Below are positions 8,226 to 16,841 of a stretch of DNA of 46,650 nt, piece after piece. Origin of the DNA: an uncultured Mordavella sp. (lineage in GTDB: Bacteria > Bacillota > Clostridia > Lachnospirales > Lachnospiraceae). The stretch spans positions 1-46,650 of the forward strand of contig CABPCP010000021.1 in assembly GCA_902406105.1 (NCBI GenBank). Reading direction: 5' to 3'. The notes beneath the pieces were generated by a model. That model made no database searches and was not told the origin of the DNA. It saw only the letters and a program-made list of their open reading frames with translations. Numbering within the stretch: the stretch's first letter is position 1; the number at the start of each line of letters is the position of its first letter. The position numbers were made by a program, and so were the translations under genes.

Positions 8226-9295
8226 AGCAAGACAGACAAAAAGCATTGGAACAGCTTCTGGGGCAGATCATTCCTGTGGACCAGGCGGCCAGGGAGGAAG
8301 CCCTGCGGCGCTGGGACTCCATCGCGAAACCGCTGCACAGCCTGGGGAAGCTGGAAACAGATGTGGCAGCGATCGCGGGAATCCAAAGAGATGCCCATGT
8401 AAGGACTGAGAAAAAAGCCCTGCTGGTGCTGTGCGCGGACAACGGAGTGGTAGAAGAAGGGGTGACCCAGACCGGGCAGGAAGTGACAGCCATTGTGGCG
8501 GAAAATTTCCTGGCCTGCAACACCAGCGCCGCTATTATGGCAGAGCAGGCGGGGGTGGATCTGTTTCCCATCGATATTGGAATGGCGGTGGATACAAAAG
8601 TACCCAGTTATAAAGTGGCTTACGGAACGAAAAATATAGCCAAAGGCCCGGCTATGACCAGGGAGGAAGCCCTGCAGGCGGTGCTGACAGGCGCGCGTCT
8701 GGTAAAACAGCGCCAGGAAGAAGGGTATGACCTGCTCGCTGTAGGAGAGATGGGCATTGGAAATACCACCACATCCAGCGCGGTGTCCTGCGTGCTGATG
8801 GGGCGGCAAGTCCGGGAGATGACTGGCCGCGGCGCGGGACTTTCAAGGGCCGGGCTGGAGAGGAAGACCCGGGTCATCGCCCAGGCCATTGAGAAGAATC
8901 ATCCAGACCCACAGGATGGGGTGGATGTGCTGGCGAAAGTAGGCGGTTTTGATCTGGCAGGGCTTGCCGGGATCTGCCTGGGAGGGGCGGCCTATGGGAT
9001 GCCCGTCGTACTGGATGGATTTATTTCTGCTGCCGCTGCTTTAGCTGCGGTGCGGATCTGCCCCACGGCGGAGCAGTATCTGATCGCTTCCCATGTGTCC
9101 AAGGAACCGGGGATGAGGCGGATCCTGGCAGAACTTCATCTGGAAGCGGCCTTGGACTGCGGCCTGTGTCTGGGGGAGGGGACAGGAGCCCTCTGCTACC
9201 TTCCGGCCCTTGGCCTTGCGGCGGAAGTTTACCGGCGGATGAGCACTTTTTCCGACAACCAGATCGAGGATTATCAGGAATTGGGGGATCAATGA
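8222..9295 (+). CDS. cobT: Nicotinate-nucleotide:dimethylbenzimidazole phosphoribosyltransferase CobT
   Basis: CobT makes the alpha-ribazole phosphate of the lower ligand from a benzimidazole-type base and nicotinate mononucleotide. The 357-residue protein has the family start WDSIAKPLHSLGKLE, the GVTQTGQEVTA and GEMGIGNTTTSSA segments, and the C-terminal CLGEGTGA with the catalytic Glu at about 319. No bluB or bza base-synthesis gene is in this window, so the source of the base is not shown. Start and stop overlap the neighbours by 4 bases. Confidence 0.97.
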   Translation: MKQDRQKALEQLLGQIIPVDQAAREEALRRWDSIAKPLHSLGKLETDVAAIAGIQRDAHVRTEKKALLVLCADNGVVEEGVTQTGQEVTAIVAENFLACNTSAAIMAEQAGVDLFPIDIGMAVDTKVPSYKVAYGTKNIAKGPAMTREEALQAVLTGARLVKQRQEEGYDLLAVGEMGIGNTTTSSAVSCVLMGRQVREMTGRGAGLSRAGLERKTRVIAQAIEKNHPDPQDGVDVLAKVGGFDLAGLAGICLGGAAYGMPVVLDGFISAAAALAAVRICPTAEQYLIASHVSKEPGMRRILAELHLEAALDCGLCLGEGTGALCYLPALGLAAEVYRRMSTFSDNQIEDYQELGDQ

Positions 9296-9840
9296 TGGTA
9301 CATTTGATCACAGGAGGAAGCGGAAGCGGGAAGTCGGCCTATGGGGAAGACTGGCTGCGGGAGCGGGAGGCGGGAAACCGGCTGTTCTATGTAGCCACCA
9401 TGGAGCCCCATGGAGAGGAAGCGCTCCGGCGGATCCTGCGCCACAGGCAGCAGCGGAAAGGAAAAGGCTTTGAGACCATTGAGTGCCAGAGAGGGCTAAA
9501 ACAGGTGAAGATCCCGCAGGGCTGCGGGGTCCTGCTGGAATGTCTCTCAAATCTGGCGGCCAATGAATTGTACCGGGAGGATGGAAGCCTTCGGGACAAA
9601 GAAACAGTGATAAAGGAAATCTTGGAAGGGATCCAGTCCCTGCAAAGAAGAGCGGGAACCCTTGTCATTGTCACAAATGAGATCTTCTCAGACGGGACAG
9701 ACTATGGCGAGAGCATCCGTGTGTATCAGGAAGTGTTAGGAGAGATCAACCGGGAAACCGCCTGCCTGGCAGACCAGGTGACAGAGGTGGTCTATGGAAT
9801 TCCGGTGGTGGTGAAGAAACATGAAGCAATTGTGGGATAG
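9295..9840 (+). CDS. cobU: Adenosylcobinamide kinase / guanylyltransferase CobU
   Basis: CobU phosphorylates adenosylcobinamide and transfers GMP to it, giving adenosylcobinamide-GDP for CobS. The P-loop is LITGGSGSGKSAYGE and the guanylyl-acceptor His lies in RILRHRQQRKG. NEIFSDG and the C-terminal VVYGIPVVVK segment complete the family pattern. Two tandem ATG codons exist (9292 and 9295). GGGGGA at 9283-9288 suits 9295 better; using 9292 adds one Met. At 181 residues it is full length. Its end overlaps cobS by 20 bases. Confidence 0.94.
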   Translation: MVHLITGGSGSGKSAYGEDWLREREAGNRLFYVATMEPHGEEALRRILRHRQQRKGKGFETIECQRGLKQVKIPQGCGVLLECLSNLAANELYREDGSLRDKETVIKEILEGIQSLQRRAGTLVIVTNEIFSDGTDYGESIRVYQEVLGEINRETACLADQVTEVVYGIPVVVKKHEAIVG

Positions 9841-10627
9841 TTTTAAGATCGCGTTTTCTATGTACAGCAGGATTCCCATGCCAAGGAGCCAGTGGACGCC
9901 TGAGACGAAAGCTTACGCCATGGGATTCTTCCCCTGGGTGGGCGTGGTGATTGGAGCGGTATTCTTTGGCCTTTTCTGCCTGACCGAATGGATAGCGGCC
10001 CATGGCATCCTGGATGGCAGCCTTTTTCGGGGAGTGGTCCTTACCCTTACGCCCCTGGCGCTGACAGGAGGCATCCACATGGATGGTTTCCTGGATACCA
10101 GGGACGCTTTGAGCGCCTATGCCCCGAAAGAGCGCCGGCTGGAGATCTTAAAAGATCCCCATACAGGCGCGTTTGCGGTGATTTCCTGCGGCATGTATCT
10201 GATCGGGATGCTGGGTCTGTACGGCGTGCTTTCCCCCCAGGGAGCGGCGGTGGTATCCCTGGGATTTGTGCTGTCTCGGACGCTTAGCGGCCTTTCTGTC
10301 CTATGCTTCCCCAAGGCAAAGAAAGAAGGGCTGGCAGCAGATTTTGCGGCGGCCTCAAGACAGAAGATCCTCCGGGTGGCGCTGGCCTGCTATCTGATCC
10401 TTGCAGCTGTGGGAATGGTGCTGGCGGGAGGGCTTTCTGGAGCGCTGTCTCTTACATTTGCCGGGATCATGTTTGGATATTATAAATGGATGTCCCAGCA
10501 GAAATTTGGCGGCATCACAGGAGATCTGGCGGGATATTTCCTTCAGCTGTGCGAGCTGTGGATCGCCGCCGGGGCCGTGCTTGGAGCGGGATTGCCAGAA
10601 ATAGCCGCGATTTTAAAGCAGGGATAG
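9821..10627 (+). CDS. cobS: Adenosylcobinamide-GDP ribazoletransferase (cobalamin synthase) CobS
   Basis: CobS is the membrane enzyme that joins adenosylcobinamide-GDP to alpha-ribazole (phosphate). The 268-residue protein begins SFKIAFSMYSRIPMP, shows the conserved GGIHMDGFLDTRDALSAYAP with its acidic metal-binding residues, and continues KDPHTGAFAVI. Several hydrophobic stretches support an integral membrane protein. It overlaps cobU by 20 bases. Downstream spacing to the next gene is 13 bases with an AGAAAGGA ribosome site. Confidence 0.96.
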   Translation: MKQLWDSFKIAFSMYSRIPMPRSQWTPETKAYAMGFFPWVGVVIGAVFFGLFCLTEWIAAHGILDGSLFRGVVLTLTPLALTGGIHMDGFLDTRDALSAYAPKERRLEILKDPHTGAFAVISCGMYLIGMLGLYGVLSPQGAAVVSLGFVLSRTLSGLSVLCFPKAKKEGLAADFAAASRQKILRVALACYLILAAVGMVLAGGLSGALSLTFAGIMFGYYKWMSQQKFGGITGDLAGYFLQLCELWIAAGAVLGAGLPEIAAILKQG

Positions 10628-10640
10628 AGAGAAAGGACAG

Positions 10641-11042
10641 ATGAAGATGATTTTGATCGTAGGAGGCGCCTGCCAGGGAAAGAGGGATTTTGCTAAAAAT
10701 AAGTTTCCCGGCTTAACGTGGGCGGACGGAAGGACCTGTGAAGAGGCGGATTTGTTTCGCTGCCAGGGCATCCACCATTTTCATATCTATATCAAACGGC
10801 TGATGGAAGAGACGGCCGAAGAGGACCGGCAAAGACGGGTGGATCTTCTGGTGGAACGACTGTGGAGGGAGAACCGGGAGGCGGTGATCCTTGCAGACGA
10901 AGTGGGCTGCGGGATCGTTCCTTTGGAGGCTTTGGAGCGGGCCTGGCGGGAGACGGCCGGAAGGGCCTGCACCTATCTGGCGGCCCACGCGGACCGGGTT
11001 TACCGGGTGGTCTGCGGCATCGGGACGGTGATCAAAGGATGA
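10641..11042 (+). CDS. Short CobU-like protein with altered P-loop
   Basis: This 133-residue protein resembles CobU at both ends but is about 50 residues shorter. Its N-terminus has a P-loop-like GGACQGKRDFA, in which the usual GKS/T is GKR. Its C-terminus has ADEVGCGIVPLEALERAWRE and AHADRVYRVVCGIGTVIKG, close to the CobU C-terminal pattern. The segment around the guanylyl-acceptor His is missing; the nearby FHIYIKRLMEE does not match it. A full CobU lies two genes upstream. It may be a helper or regulatory paralogue, or a specialised kinase; function is not established. The stop overlaps cobC by ATGA. Confidence 0.8.
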   Translation: MKMILIVGGACQGKRDFAKNKFPGLTWADGRTCEEADLFRCQGIHHFHIYIKRLMEETAEEDRQRRVDLLVERLWRENREAVILADEVGCGIVPLEALERAWRETAGRACTYLAAHADRVYRVVCGIGTVIKG

Positions 11043-11770
11043 GGAAACTGTATTTGTTCCGCCATGGGAAGACCAGAGGGAATTTAGAGAGACGGTATAT
11101 CGGAAGTACAGATGAACCCTTGTGCCGGGAAGGACGTAAGGAACTGGAAGGAAGAACAGGGCCGGGAGTATCCCTGGTGTTCGCAAGTCCCATGAAGCGC
11201 TGTCTGGAGACGGCAGGGATCCTATATCCGGGGCAGGAGCCCATCCTGATCCCAGAGCTGGCGGAATGTGATTTTGGTCTGTTTGAGAATCGGAATTACG
11301 AAGAGCTGTGTAAGCTGCGTGAGTACCGGCAATGGATCGGCACAGGCGGAAGAGAAGCGCCGCCAGGCGGAGAAAGCCGGAGGGACTTCCAAAGCCGGGT
11401 ACTGGCAGGATTCCAGAAGGCGCTGGCTGTCTGCGAAAGAAAGGACGTCCAGACAGCGGCGCTGGTGGTCCATGGAGGGACGATCATGGGGATCATGGAG
11501 GCTTATGCCGTTCCCCAGGGAGATTTTTACGACTATCAGATCAGAAATGGAGAAGGATATGAACTTATACTTGCAGATGCTGCTTCCAGTTCTGGGTGGA
11601 TTTCTGCTGGATCTTCTGCTGGGAGATCCGGTATGGCTGTATCATCCGGTGCGGCTTATGGGGAAGCTGATCACCGGTCTGGAACGAATTATCAGAAGAT
11701 TACTGCCGGGAACGCCGGGAGCCTTGCGGATCGGGGGAGGGATACTGGCGGCGCTGGTGGCGCTGTGTAG
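11039..11770 (+). CDS. cobC: Alpha-ribazole phosphatase CobC (histidine phosphatase), with a long 3' overlap
   Basis: CobC removes phosphate from alpha-ribazole-5'-phosphate or from adenosylcobalamin phosphate. The histidine phosphatase signature LFRHGKTRGNLERRY is at the N-terminus (catalytic His near residue 9). FASPMKRCLETA, the acidic ECDFGLFENRNYEEL and VVHGGTIMGIME (second catalytic His) follow. The recognisable domain ends near NGEGYELILAD, residue about 179. The frame then runs on for about 65 low-complexity residues (Ser, Gly, Ala, Arg) through the start of cbiB in another frame, before a TAG at 11,768. That tail is unlike the family and may reflect a lost stop codon. Confidence 0.9.
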   Translation: MRKLYLFRHGKTRGNLERRYIGSTDEPLCREGRKELEGRTGPGVSLVFASPMKRCLETAGILYPGQEPILIPELAECDFGLFENRNYEELCKLREYRQWIGTGGREAPPGGESRRDFQSRVLAGFQKALAVCERKDVQTAALVVHGGTIMGIMEAYAVPQGDFYDYQIRNGEGYELILADAASSSGWISAGSSAGRSGMAVSSGAAYGEADHRSGTNYQKITAGNAGSLADRGRDTGGAGGAV

Positions 11771-12539
11771 CACAGCAGTGCCGGCCCTCTTTCTTTTCTT
11801 CCTGTACCGACTCTGGTTTCCTCTGGGGCTTCTTGCGGAGACCTTCTTCTGCTATCAGCTTCTTGCGGCCCGCTCTTTGCAGGTGGAAAGCGGCCGGGTC
11901 TATCAGGCTTTGAGGGAGGAAAGTCTACCCAAAGCCCGCCGGGCGGTTTCCATGATCGTGGGGAGAGACACCCAGAACCTGACGGAAGAAGGAGTGGCAA
12001 AGGCGGCTGTGGAGACGGTGGCGGAGAACACTTCCGACGGCGTGGTGGCGCCTCTGTTTTATATGGTATTATTTGGCGCGGCAGGGGGATTTTTCTATAA
12101 ATCAGTGAATACCATGGATTCTATGATCGGTTACCGGAACGAGAGATATCAGTATTTTGGGACGGCGGCGGCCAGGCTGGACGATGTGCTGAATTACATT
12201 CCGGCCAGGCTTTCCGCCCTATTCATGCTGGCTGCCTGTATTCCCGCGGGAGGGAATTTGAAGCAGGCCTGTTCCACTTACCGGAGAGACCGGAAGAAGC
12301 ACAAGAGTCCAAATGCCGCTCAAACGGAGGCAGTGATGGCAGGAGCTTTGGAAGTGGAACTGGCAGGAGACGCCTGGTATTTTGGAACTCTTCATAGGAA
12401 ACCCACTCTGGGAGATCCGATCCGCCCTATAGAGGCGGAGGACATTTTGAGATCCCAGAGGCTGATGTATCTGACGGCATGGATCGCCCTTGCAGTATTC
12501 CTGGGGATCAAAGGGCTGGTTTTGCTGGTTTGGCTGTAA
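11559..12539 (+). CDS. cbiB: Adenosylcobinamide-phosphate synthase CbiB
   Basis: CbiB is a membrane enzyme that attaches aminopropanol phosphate (from CobD) to adenosylcobyric acid. It has the family start LLDLLLGDPVWLYHPVRLMG, the central VGRDTQNLTEEGVAKAAVET and ENTSDGVVAPLFY segments, DSMIGYRNERYQYFG, and a C-terminal hydrophobic helix. I choose the ATG at 11,559 (326 residues), with AATGGAGAAGG just upstream; an ATG at 11,547 would add four residues. The first 212 bases overlap the cobC reading frame out of phase. Confidence 0.95.
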   Translation: MNLYLQMLLPVLGGFLLDLLLGDPVWLYHPVRLMGKLITGLERIIRRLLPGTPGALRIGGGILAALVALCSTAVPALFLFFLYRLWFPLGLLAETFFCYQLLAARSLQVESGRVYQALREESLPKARRAVSMIVGRDTQNLTEEGVAKAAVETVAENTSDGVVAPLFYMVLFGAAGGFFYKSVNTMDSMIGYRNERYQYFGTAAARLDDVLNYIPARLSALFMLAACIPAGGNLKQACSTYRRDRKKHKSPNAAQTEAVMAGALEVELAGDAWYFGTLHRKPTLGDPIRPIEAEDILRSQRLMYLTAWIALAVFLGIKGLVLLVWL

Positions 12540-12682
12540 GGATGGGTTCAAGTCTCACTCTGCGAATCCCCGCGGAGCGTATATCAGAGTGCTGGGTTCC
12601 GGGCTGTGGAAGAGAAGGAACAGGAATATATCATGCTATGTGAATTGGAAACAATGGATCAGAGAAAGAGAAGGAGGCAGCT
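12540..12682 (+). other. Intergenic stretch with an inverted repeat
   Basis: This is the first true gap in the cobalamin operon (143 bases). CACTCTG at 12,556-12,562 pairs with CAGAGTG at 12,585-12,591, and inside it TCC pairs with GGA and CG with CG, so a long stem is possible. No T-run follows, so it is not an obvious terminator. A strong ribosome site for the next gene lies at the end. Confidence 0.5.
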
Positions 12683-13015
12683 ATGGAAAAAAGGATCGCA
12701 TACTGTGGACTGGATTGTGAAACATGTGATGCATACATTGCCACAAAGAAGGATGATCAAGCCTTGCGTGAAAAAACCGCTAAACTGTGGGCAGAGTTAA
12801 ATCAAGCGCCGATTCTGCCGGAACATATCAACTGTGAAGGATGCCGTGGGAATGGGAGAAAGACGGTATACTGCGAGAGCCTTTGCGGCATCCGCCAGTG
12901 CGCCCTTCAAAAAGGCGTGGAAACATGCGGGGATTGCGGGGAACTGGAAAAATGTCCGACTGTGGGAGCGTTTCTTTCAAACAATCCGGAAGCGTTGAAA
13001 AATCTTAAGGGATGA
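12683..13015 (+). CDS. DUF3795 family cysteine-rich protein
   Basis: A 110-residue protein with the DUF3795 pattern: the N-terminal YCGLDCETCDAYIA, INCEGCRGNG in the middle, then CESLCGIRQCALQKGVETCGDCGELEKC. At least 12 cysteines, many in CxxC pairs, suggest metal or Fe-S binding; the family's function is unknown. The ATG follows AGGAGG (12,672 region). It begins a three-gene block inserted between cbiB and cobD and has no evident role in cobalamin synthesis. Confidence 0.85.
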   Translation: MEKRIAYCGLDCETCDAYIATKKDDQALREKTAKLWAELNQAPILPEHINCEGCRGNGRKTVYCESLCGIRQCALQKGVETCGDCGELEKCPTVGAFLSNNPEALKNLKG

Positions 13016-13024
13016 GGTGGCGCC

Positions 13025-13672
13025 ATGAAGATAGAGATTGGAAAAGAGTTTCCTCAATATTTCAAACCCTCTTATCCAGAGGAATTTGAATTGTTTCATC
13101 ATTTTGAAGTAACAGCAGGGATACCGACCGTTTTATTTGCGGTCACCACATGGAAAGAAAATGGAAAGCCCAATGTATGTTTCCATTCATGGAGCAGTTT
13201 CCATGGGGATAAGACAGCGTTTTTTGCTGTTATGGGAAATCTGTATCAGCATACGCACACATATCAAAATATTCAGAGGGAGAAATGCTTTGGCATTAAT
13301 TTTCTTCCCATAAGCCGCTATGACCAATTGGTGGACACGATCCATCAGAATGAATGGGAAGACGATGAATTTGAGACGGGCGGTTTTACCATTTGCGATG
13401 GGAAGACCATCCATGCGCCGATGATCCAGGAGGCTTTCCTTGGCATGGAATGTACCTTGAAGGAGAGCCGGGATTTGAGCGGAGCAGGAATCACCGCTAT
13501 GATCATTGGGCAGGTACAGCATGTCTCAGTGGAAAAAGAGTACGCGCAAGGCTATAAAGAGCGCTACGGGAAGGACGGGTTTATGCTGCTGGTGCCCGCC
13601 CCTCAGGATCTTGTCACTGGGGATCCAAATCAATCTGCGATAGCCACAGTGAAGATTGAGAAATATGATTGA
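13025..13672 (+). CDS. Flavin reductase family protein
   Basis: A 215-residue protein that resembles FMN-binding flavin reductase-like proteins. It shows FAVTTWKENGKPNVCFHSWSSFHGD near the start, then NLYQHTHTYQNIQREKCFGINFLP and a C-terminal IIGQVQHVSVEKEYA. Members bind flavin and reduce flavins or metal centres. It follows the DUF3795 gene after 9 bases and lies inside a cobalamin operon, which raises the possibility of corrinoid cobalt reduction before adenosylation; that is only inference. Composition is more A/T-rich than the surrounding cbi genes. Confidence 0.75.
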   Translation: MKIEIGKEFPQYFKPSYPEEFELFHHFEVTAGIPTVLFAVTTWKENGKPNVCFHSWSSFHGDKTAFFAVMGNLYQHTHTYQNIQREKCFGINFLPISRYDQLVDTIHQNEWEDDEFETGGFTICDGKTIHAPMIQEAFLGMECTLKESRDLSGAGITAMIIGQVQHVSVEKEYAQGYKERYGKDGFMLLVPAPQDLVTGDPNQSAIATVKIEKYD

Positions 13673-13699
13673 TGAATGAAAGTCCAGGGAGGGAATGAG

Positions 13700-14158
13700 A
13701 TGAAATTAAAAAATCCTATGCTGGTAGTGACGGATATAGATAAAGCGGTTGAGTTTTATAAAAAGGTTCTGGGTCTGCATGTTATTATGGATTTTGGCGC
13801 AAACAAAACTTTAACAGGCGGTTTGGCGCTGCAGACTGCTGAAACATACGGCGGATTTATCGGGACAAATATGATTTCTTTTGGTGGCAATAACTTTGAA
13901 ATCTACTTTGAAGAAGATGATTTTGATCGGTTTGCTGATAAATTAGAAGAGTGTGAGATCGAGTATGTTCACCCTATCATGGAACATTCCTGGGGACAAC
14001 GAGTTGTTCGCTTTTATGATCCAGATAAGCATATCATAGAAGTGGGAGAAAGCATGAAAGTGGTATGCAGGCGTTTCCTAGAAAGTGGAATGACACCAGA
14101 ACAGGTTGCAAAGCGTATGGATGTTCCCATGAAGTTTGTAAGTGCGTGTATGCGGTAA
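13700..14158 (+). CDS. VOC (glyoxalase/bleomycin resistance) family protein
   Basis: This 152-residue protein has the VOC fold pattern: MLVVTDIDKAVEFYKKVLGL at the start, a central NNFEIYFEEDDFDRFADKL, and the C-terminal QRVVRFYDPDKHIIEVGESM typical of metal-binding betaalphabetabetabeta modules. A helical tail with MTPEQVAKRMDVPMKFV resembles a small helix-turn-helix. I start at the ATG at 13,700 because GGGAGGG lies just upstream; an ATG at 13,676 also exists in frame. The substrate is unknown. The gene is visibly A/T-rich relative to the flanking cobalamin genes. Confidence 0.82.
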   Translation: MKLKNPMLVVTDIDKAVEFYKKVLGLHVIMDFGANKTLTGGLALQTAETYGGFIGTNMISFGGNNFEIYFEEDDFDRFADKLEECEIEYVHPIMEHSWGQRVVRFYDPDKHIIEVGESMKVVCRRFLESGMTPEQVAKRMDVPMKFVSACMR

Positions 14159-14258
14159 ATCTCGATGGTTAGAAAATAAGGATTATTCGCGAAGGCGGAA
14201 AGCGCTTTGGTCATTGGAAAGTAGAATAGAACTACACAAAAACAGGAGAAACAAAGAG

Positions 14259-15302
14259 ATGCAAGGACAGGAACAAGTGCACGGCGGCGATATCTACCGT
14301 CATCAGAACGTGACGGATTTCTCCGTCAACAGCAATCCATTAGGCCCGCCGGAGGCGGTGATAGAGGCGCTCCGGGAAGGGGCAGGCCAGATTCATCATT
14401 ATCCAGATGTGGAATGTGAGAAACTGCGGGAGGCGATCGGAGCGTTTGAACAGGTCCCTCCAGAGGAGATCCTGTGCGGCAATGGGGCGGCGGAGCTGTT
14501 CTTTGCGGCGGTTTTCGCGGAAAGACCCAGGAGGGGGCTTTTGACGGCGCCGGCCTTCGCGGAGTATGAGCGGGCCCTCCAGGCTGTGGGAGCCAAATCG
14601 GAATTCTATCCCTTAAGAGAAGAAGCCCAGTTTCAAGTAGGAGAAGATTTCCTGGAACGGATCACTCCCAAGACAGACCTGGTTTTTCTGTGCAGTCCCA
14701 ATAATCCTACGGGGCAGCCGATCAAGCGTTCTCTGATCAGGAAAGTGCTGGAGAAATGTGAGGCCTGCGGGGCAAGGCTGATCTTAGATGAGTGTTTCCT
14801 GGATTTCCTGGAAAGGCCAAAGGAGTATGAAGCCCTGGAGCTCAAAAAGGATCATCCTCAGATGCTGGTGGTGAAGGCATTTACCAAAACCTTTGCCATG
14901 CCGGGAGTAAGGCTGGGGTACGGGATCAGCGGCGACCGGGAATTTCTGGGCCGGATGCGGACTATGCTGCAGCCCTGGAATGTGTCTTTGCTGGCCCAGG
15001 CCGGGGGAGCGGCGGCCCTTAATAACGCGGAAGCCTATTTGGCAAAGACCCGGCAGGTGGTGGCCCGTGAGCGGGAGTACCTGAGAAGGAACCTGGAAGA
15101 CCTGGGATTTCAGGTCTATGGCTCTCAGGCAAACTATCTGTTTTTCCGGGGAAGGGAAGGGCTATACCGGGAGGCTTTGGAAGCGGGATTTTTGATCCGG
15201 GATTGTGGAAATTACCGGGAACTTGGCCCTGGATACTACCGGATCGCGGTGCGTAAAAGGGCGGAGAATGAGAGGTTGATAGAATGGCTAAGACGATCAT
15301 GA
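14259..15302 (+). CDS. cobD: L-threonine-O-3-phosphate decarboxylase CobD
   Basis: CobD is a PLP enzyme that makes (R)-1-amino-2-propanol phosphate, the linker that CbiB attaches. The 347-residue protein has [19 protein letters not shown], the [16 protein letters not shown] region, [21 protein letters not shown] and the PLP lysine (about 210) in [16 protein letters not shown]. The ATG at 14,259 follows AGGAGAAACAAAGAG; the frame is open upstream to 14,142 but that part has no family similarity. It overlaps cbiP by 19 bases. Confidence 0.95.
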   Translation: MQGQEQVHGGDIYRHQNVTDFSVNSNPLGPPEAVIEALREGAGQIHHYPDVECEKLREAIGAFEQVPPEEILCGNGAAELFFAAVFAERPRRGLLTAPAFAEYERALQAVGAKSEFYPLREEAQFQVGEDFLERITPKTDLVFLCSPNNPTGQPIKRSLIRKVLEKCEACGARLILDECFLDFLERPKEYEALELKKDHPQMLVVKAFTKTFAMPGVRLGYGISGDREFLGRMRTMLQPWNVSLLAQAGGAAALNNAEAYLAKTRQVVAREREYLRRNLEDLGFQVYGSQANYLFFRGREGLYREALEAGFLIRDCGNYRELGPGYYRIAVRKRAENERLIEWLRRS

Positions 15303-16819
15303 TACAGGGAACCATGTCAGGGGCGGGGAAAAGCCTTCTGTGTACCGGGCTTTGCCGGATCTTCCGGCAGGATGGGTATCGGGTGGCGCCCTTCAAGTCC
15401 CAGAATATGGCCCTGAATTCTTTTATCACGGCGGAGGGACTGGAAATGGGCCGGGCCCAGGTGGTACAGGCAGAGGCGGCGGGAATCCCTCCCCAGGCAG
15501 AGATGAATCCGATCCTGCTGAAACCCACCAACGATACCGGCTCTCAGGTCATTGTAAATGGCCGGGTGCTGGGGACCATGGACGCCAGGGAATATTTTGC
15601 TTACAAGAAGCGGCTGATCCCTCAGATACAGGAGGCGTTCCAGAGGCTTTCCGATGAGTTTGACATTGTGGTGATCGAGGGGGCGGGAAGTCCGGCGGAG
15701 ATCAATCTGAAGGAAGACGACATTGTCAATATGGGGATGGCCAAGATGGCCGGCGCTCCGGTGCTGCTGGCCGGAGATATTGACCGGGGCGGGGTGTTCG
15801 CCCAGCTTCTGGGAACCTTGATGCTTCTGGAGCCGGAGGAACGGCAGCGGGTGAAAGGACTGATCATCAACAAATTCCGGGGAGATCAGACAATCCTGAC
15901 CCCAGGGATCAGGATGCTGGAAGAGCGGGCGAAGGTTCCGGTCCTTGGGGTGACGCCTTATCTTCCGGTGGAGATCGAGGAAGAAGACAGTCTGGCGGAG
16001 CGGCTGAAAACGAAAGGAAAAACAGGTGGAGGACAGATTGATATTGCAGTCATCCGTCTGCCCCGGATCTCGAATTTTACAGATTTTATGGCTCTGGAAA
16101 ACCGGGAGGAAGTGTCGCTTCGCTATGTGCGGACACTTTCCCAGCTTGGACATCCGGATATGATCATCCTCCCGGGGACGAAGAATACCATGGGAGATCT
16201 TGCCTGGATGCGGGAAAATGGATTGGAAGCCGGAATCCTAAAAGCGGCGGCAAAAGGAACGGCAGTCTTTGGCATCTGCGGTGGCTATCAGATGCTGGGC
16301 GAAAACCTTAAGGATCCGCTGGGCGTGGAGCAGGGAGGCAGTATGCGGGGATTGGGACTGCTTCCAACTGTCACGGTATTTAACAGGGAGAAGACCCGTA
16401 CAAGAGTGGCCGGCGCCTTTGGGACGCTGGAAGGATCTTTGGCAGGCTTAAGCGGAACGCCTGTGGAGGGATATGAGATCCATATGGGAGAGACCCGCGG
16501 GGAGGCACCCCATGGAAGCGGAGCAGGAAGGCGTCCGCTTGGGATGATCCAGGATCAGATCACCGGAGAAGAAAAGGGAGATGGAACCTTTGCGGGAAAT
16601 GTGTACGGCACCTATGTGCATGGCATCTTTGACCGGGAAGAAGTGATCAGCGCCCTTGTGGGCTGCCTGGCCAGGAAGAAGGGCATTTCCTTGGAAAGAG
16701 AGAAACCGGCTGTGGATTACCGGACCTTTAAGGAGCAGCAGTATGATCTGCTGGCGGAAGGCCTGCGGCAAAGCCTGGATCTGGAGCGGATCTATGAGAT
16801 CCTGGAACAGGGAGCGTAA
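15284..16819 (+). CDS. cbiP: Cobyric acid synthase CbiP
   Basis: CbiP amidates side chains b, d, e and g of adenosylcobyrinate a,c-diamide. The 511-residue protein begins [19 protein letters not shown] (P-loop) and has [13 protein letters not shown], the [13 protein letters not shown] loop and [12 protein letters not shown]. Its amidotransferase domain has Cys332 in [11 protein letters not shown] and His446 in [10 protein letters not shown]. All catalytic parts are present and the length is typical. It overlaps cobD by 19 bases and is followed after 22 bases by cbiC. Confidence 0.97.
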   Translation: MAKTIMIQGTMSGAGKSLLCTGLCRIFRQDGYRVAPFKSQNMALNSFITAEGLEMGRAQVVQAEAAGIPPQAEMNPILLKPTNDTGSQVIVNGRVLGTMDAREYFAYKKRLIPQIQEAFQRLSDEFDIVVIEGAGSPAEINLKEDDIVNMGMAKMAGAPVLLAGDIDRGGVFAQLLGTLMLLEPEERQRVKGLIINKFRGDQTILTPGIRMLEERAKVPVLGVTPYLPVEIEEEDSLAERLKTKGKTGGGQIDIAVIRLPRISNFTDFMALENREEVSLRYVRTLSQLGHPDMIILPGTKNTMGDLAWMRENGLEAGILKAAAKGTAVFGICGGYQMLGENLKDPLGVEQGGSMRGLGLLPTVTVFNREKTRTRVAGAFGTLEGSLAGLSGTPVEGYEIHMGETRGEAPHGSGAGRRPLGMIQDQITGEEKGDGTFAGNVYGTYVHGIFDREEVISALVGCLARKKGISLEREKPAVDYRTFKEQQYDLLAEGLRQSLDLERIYEILEQGA

Positions 16820-16841
16820 GAAGCAGAAAGGATATGGAAAC

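Noticed and set aside
12541..12570. tRNA-like TTCAAGT segment after cbiB
   Set aside because: A T-arm-like loop is present but its stem is imperfect and no anticodon or D arm lies upstream.
12606..12800. 64-codon frame overlapping the DUF3795 gene
   Set aside because: It is out of frame with the conserved Cys-rich gene and has no family pattern.
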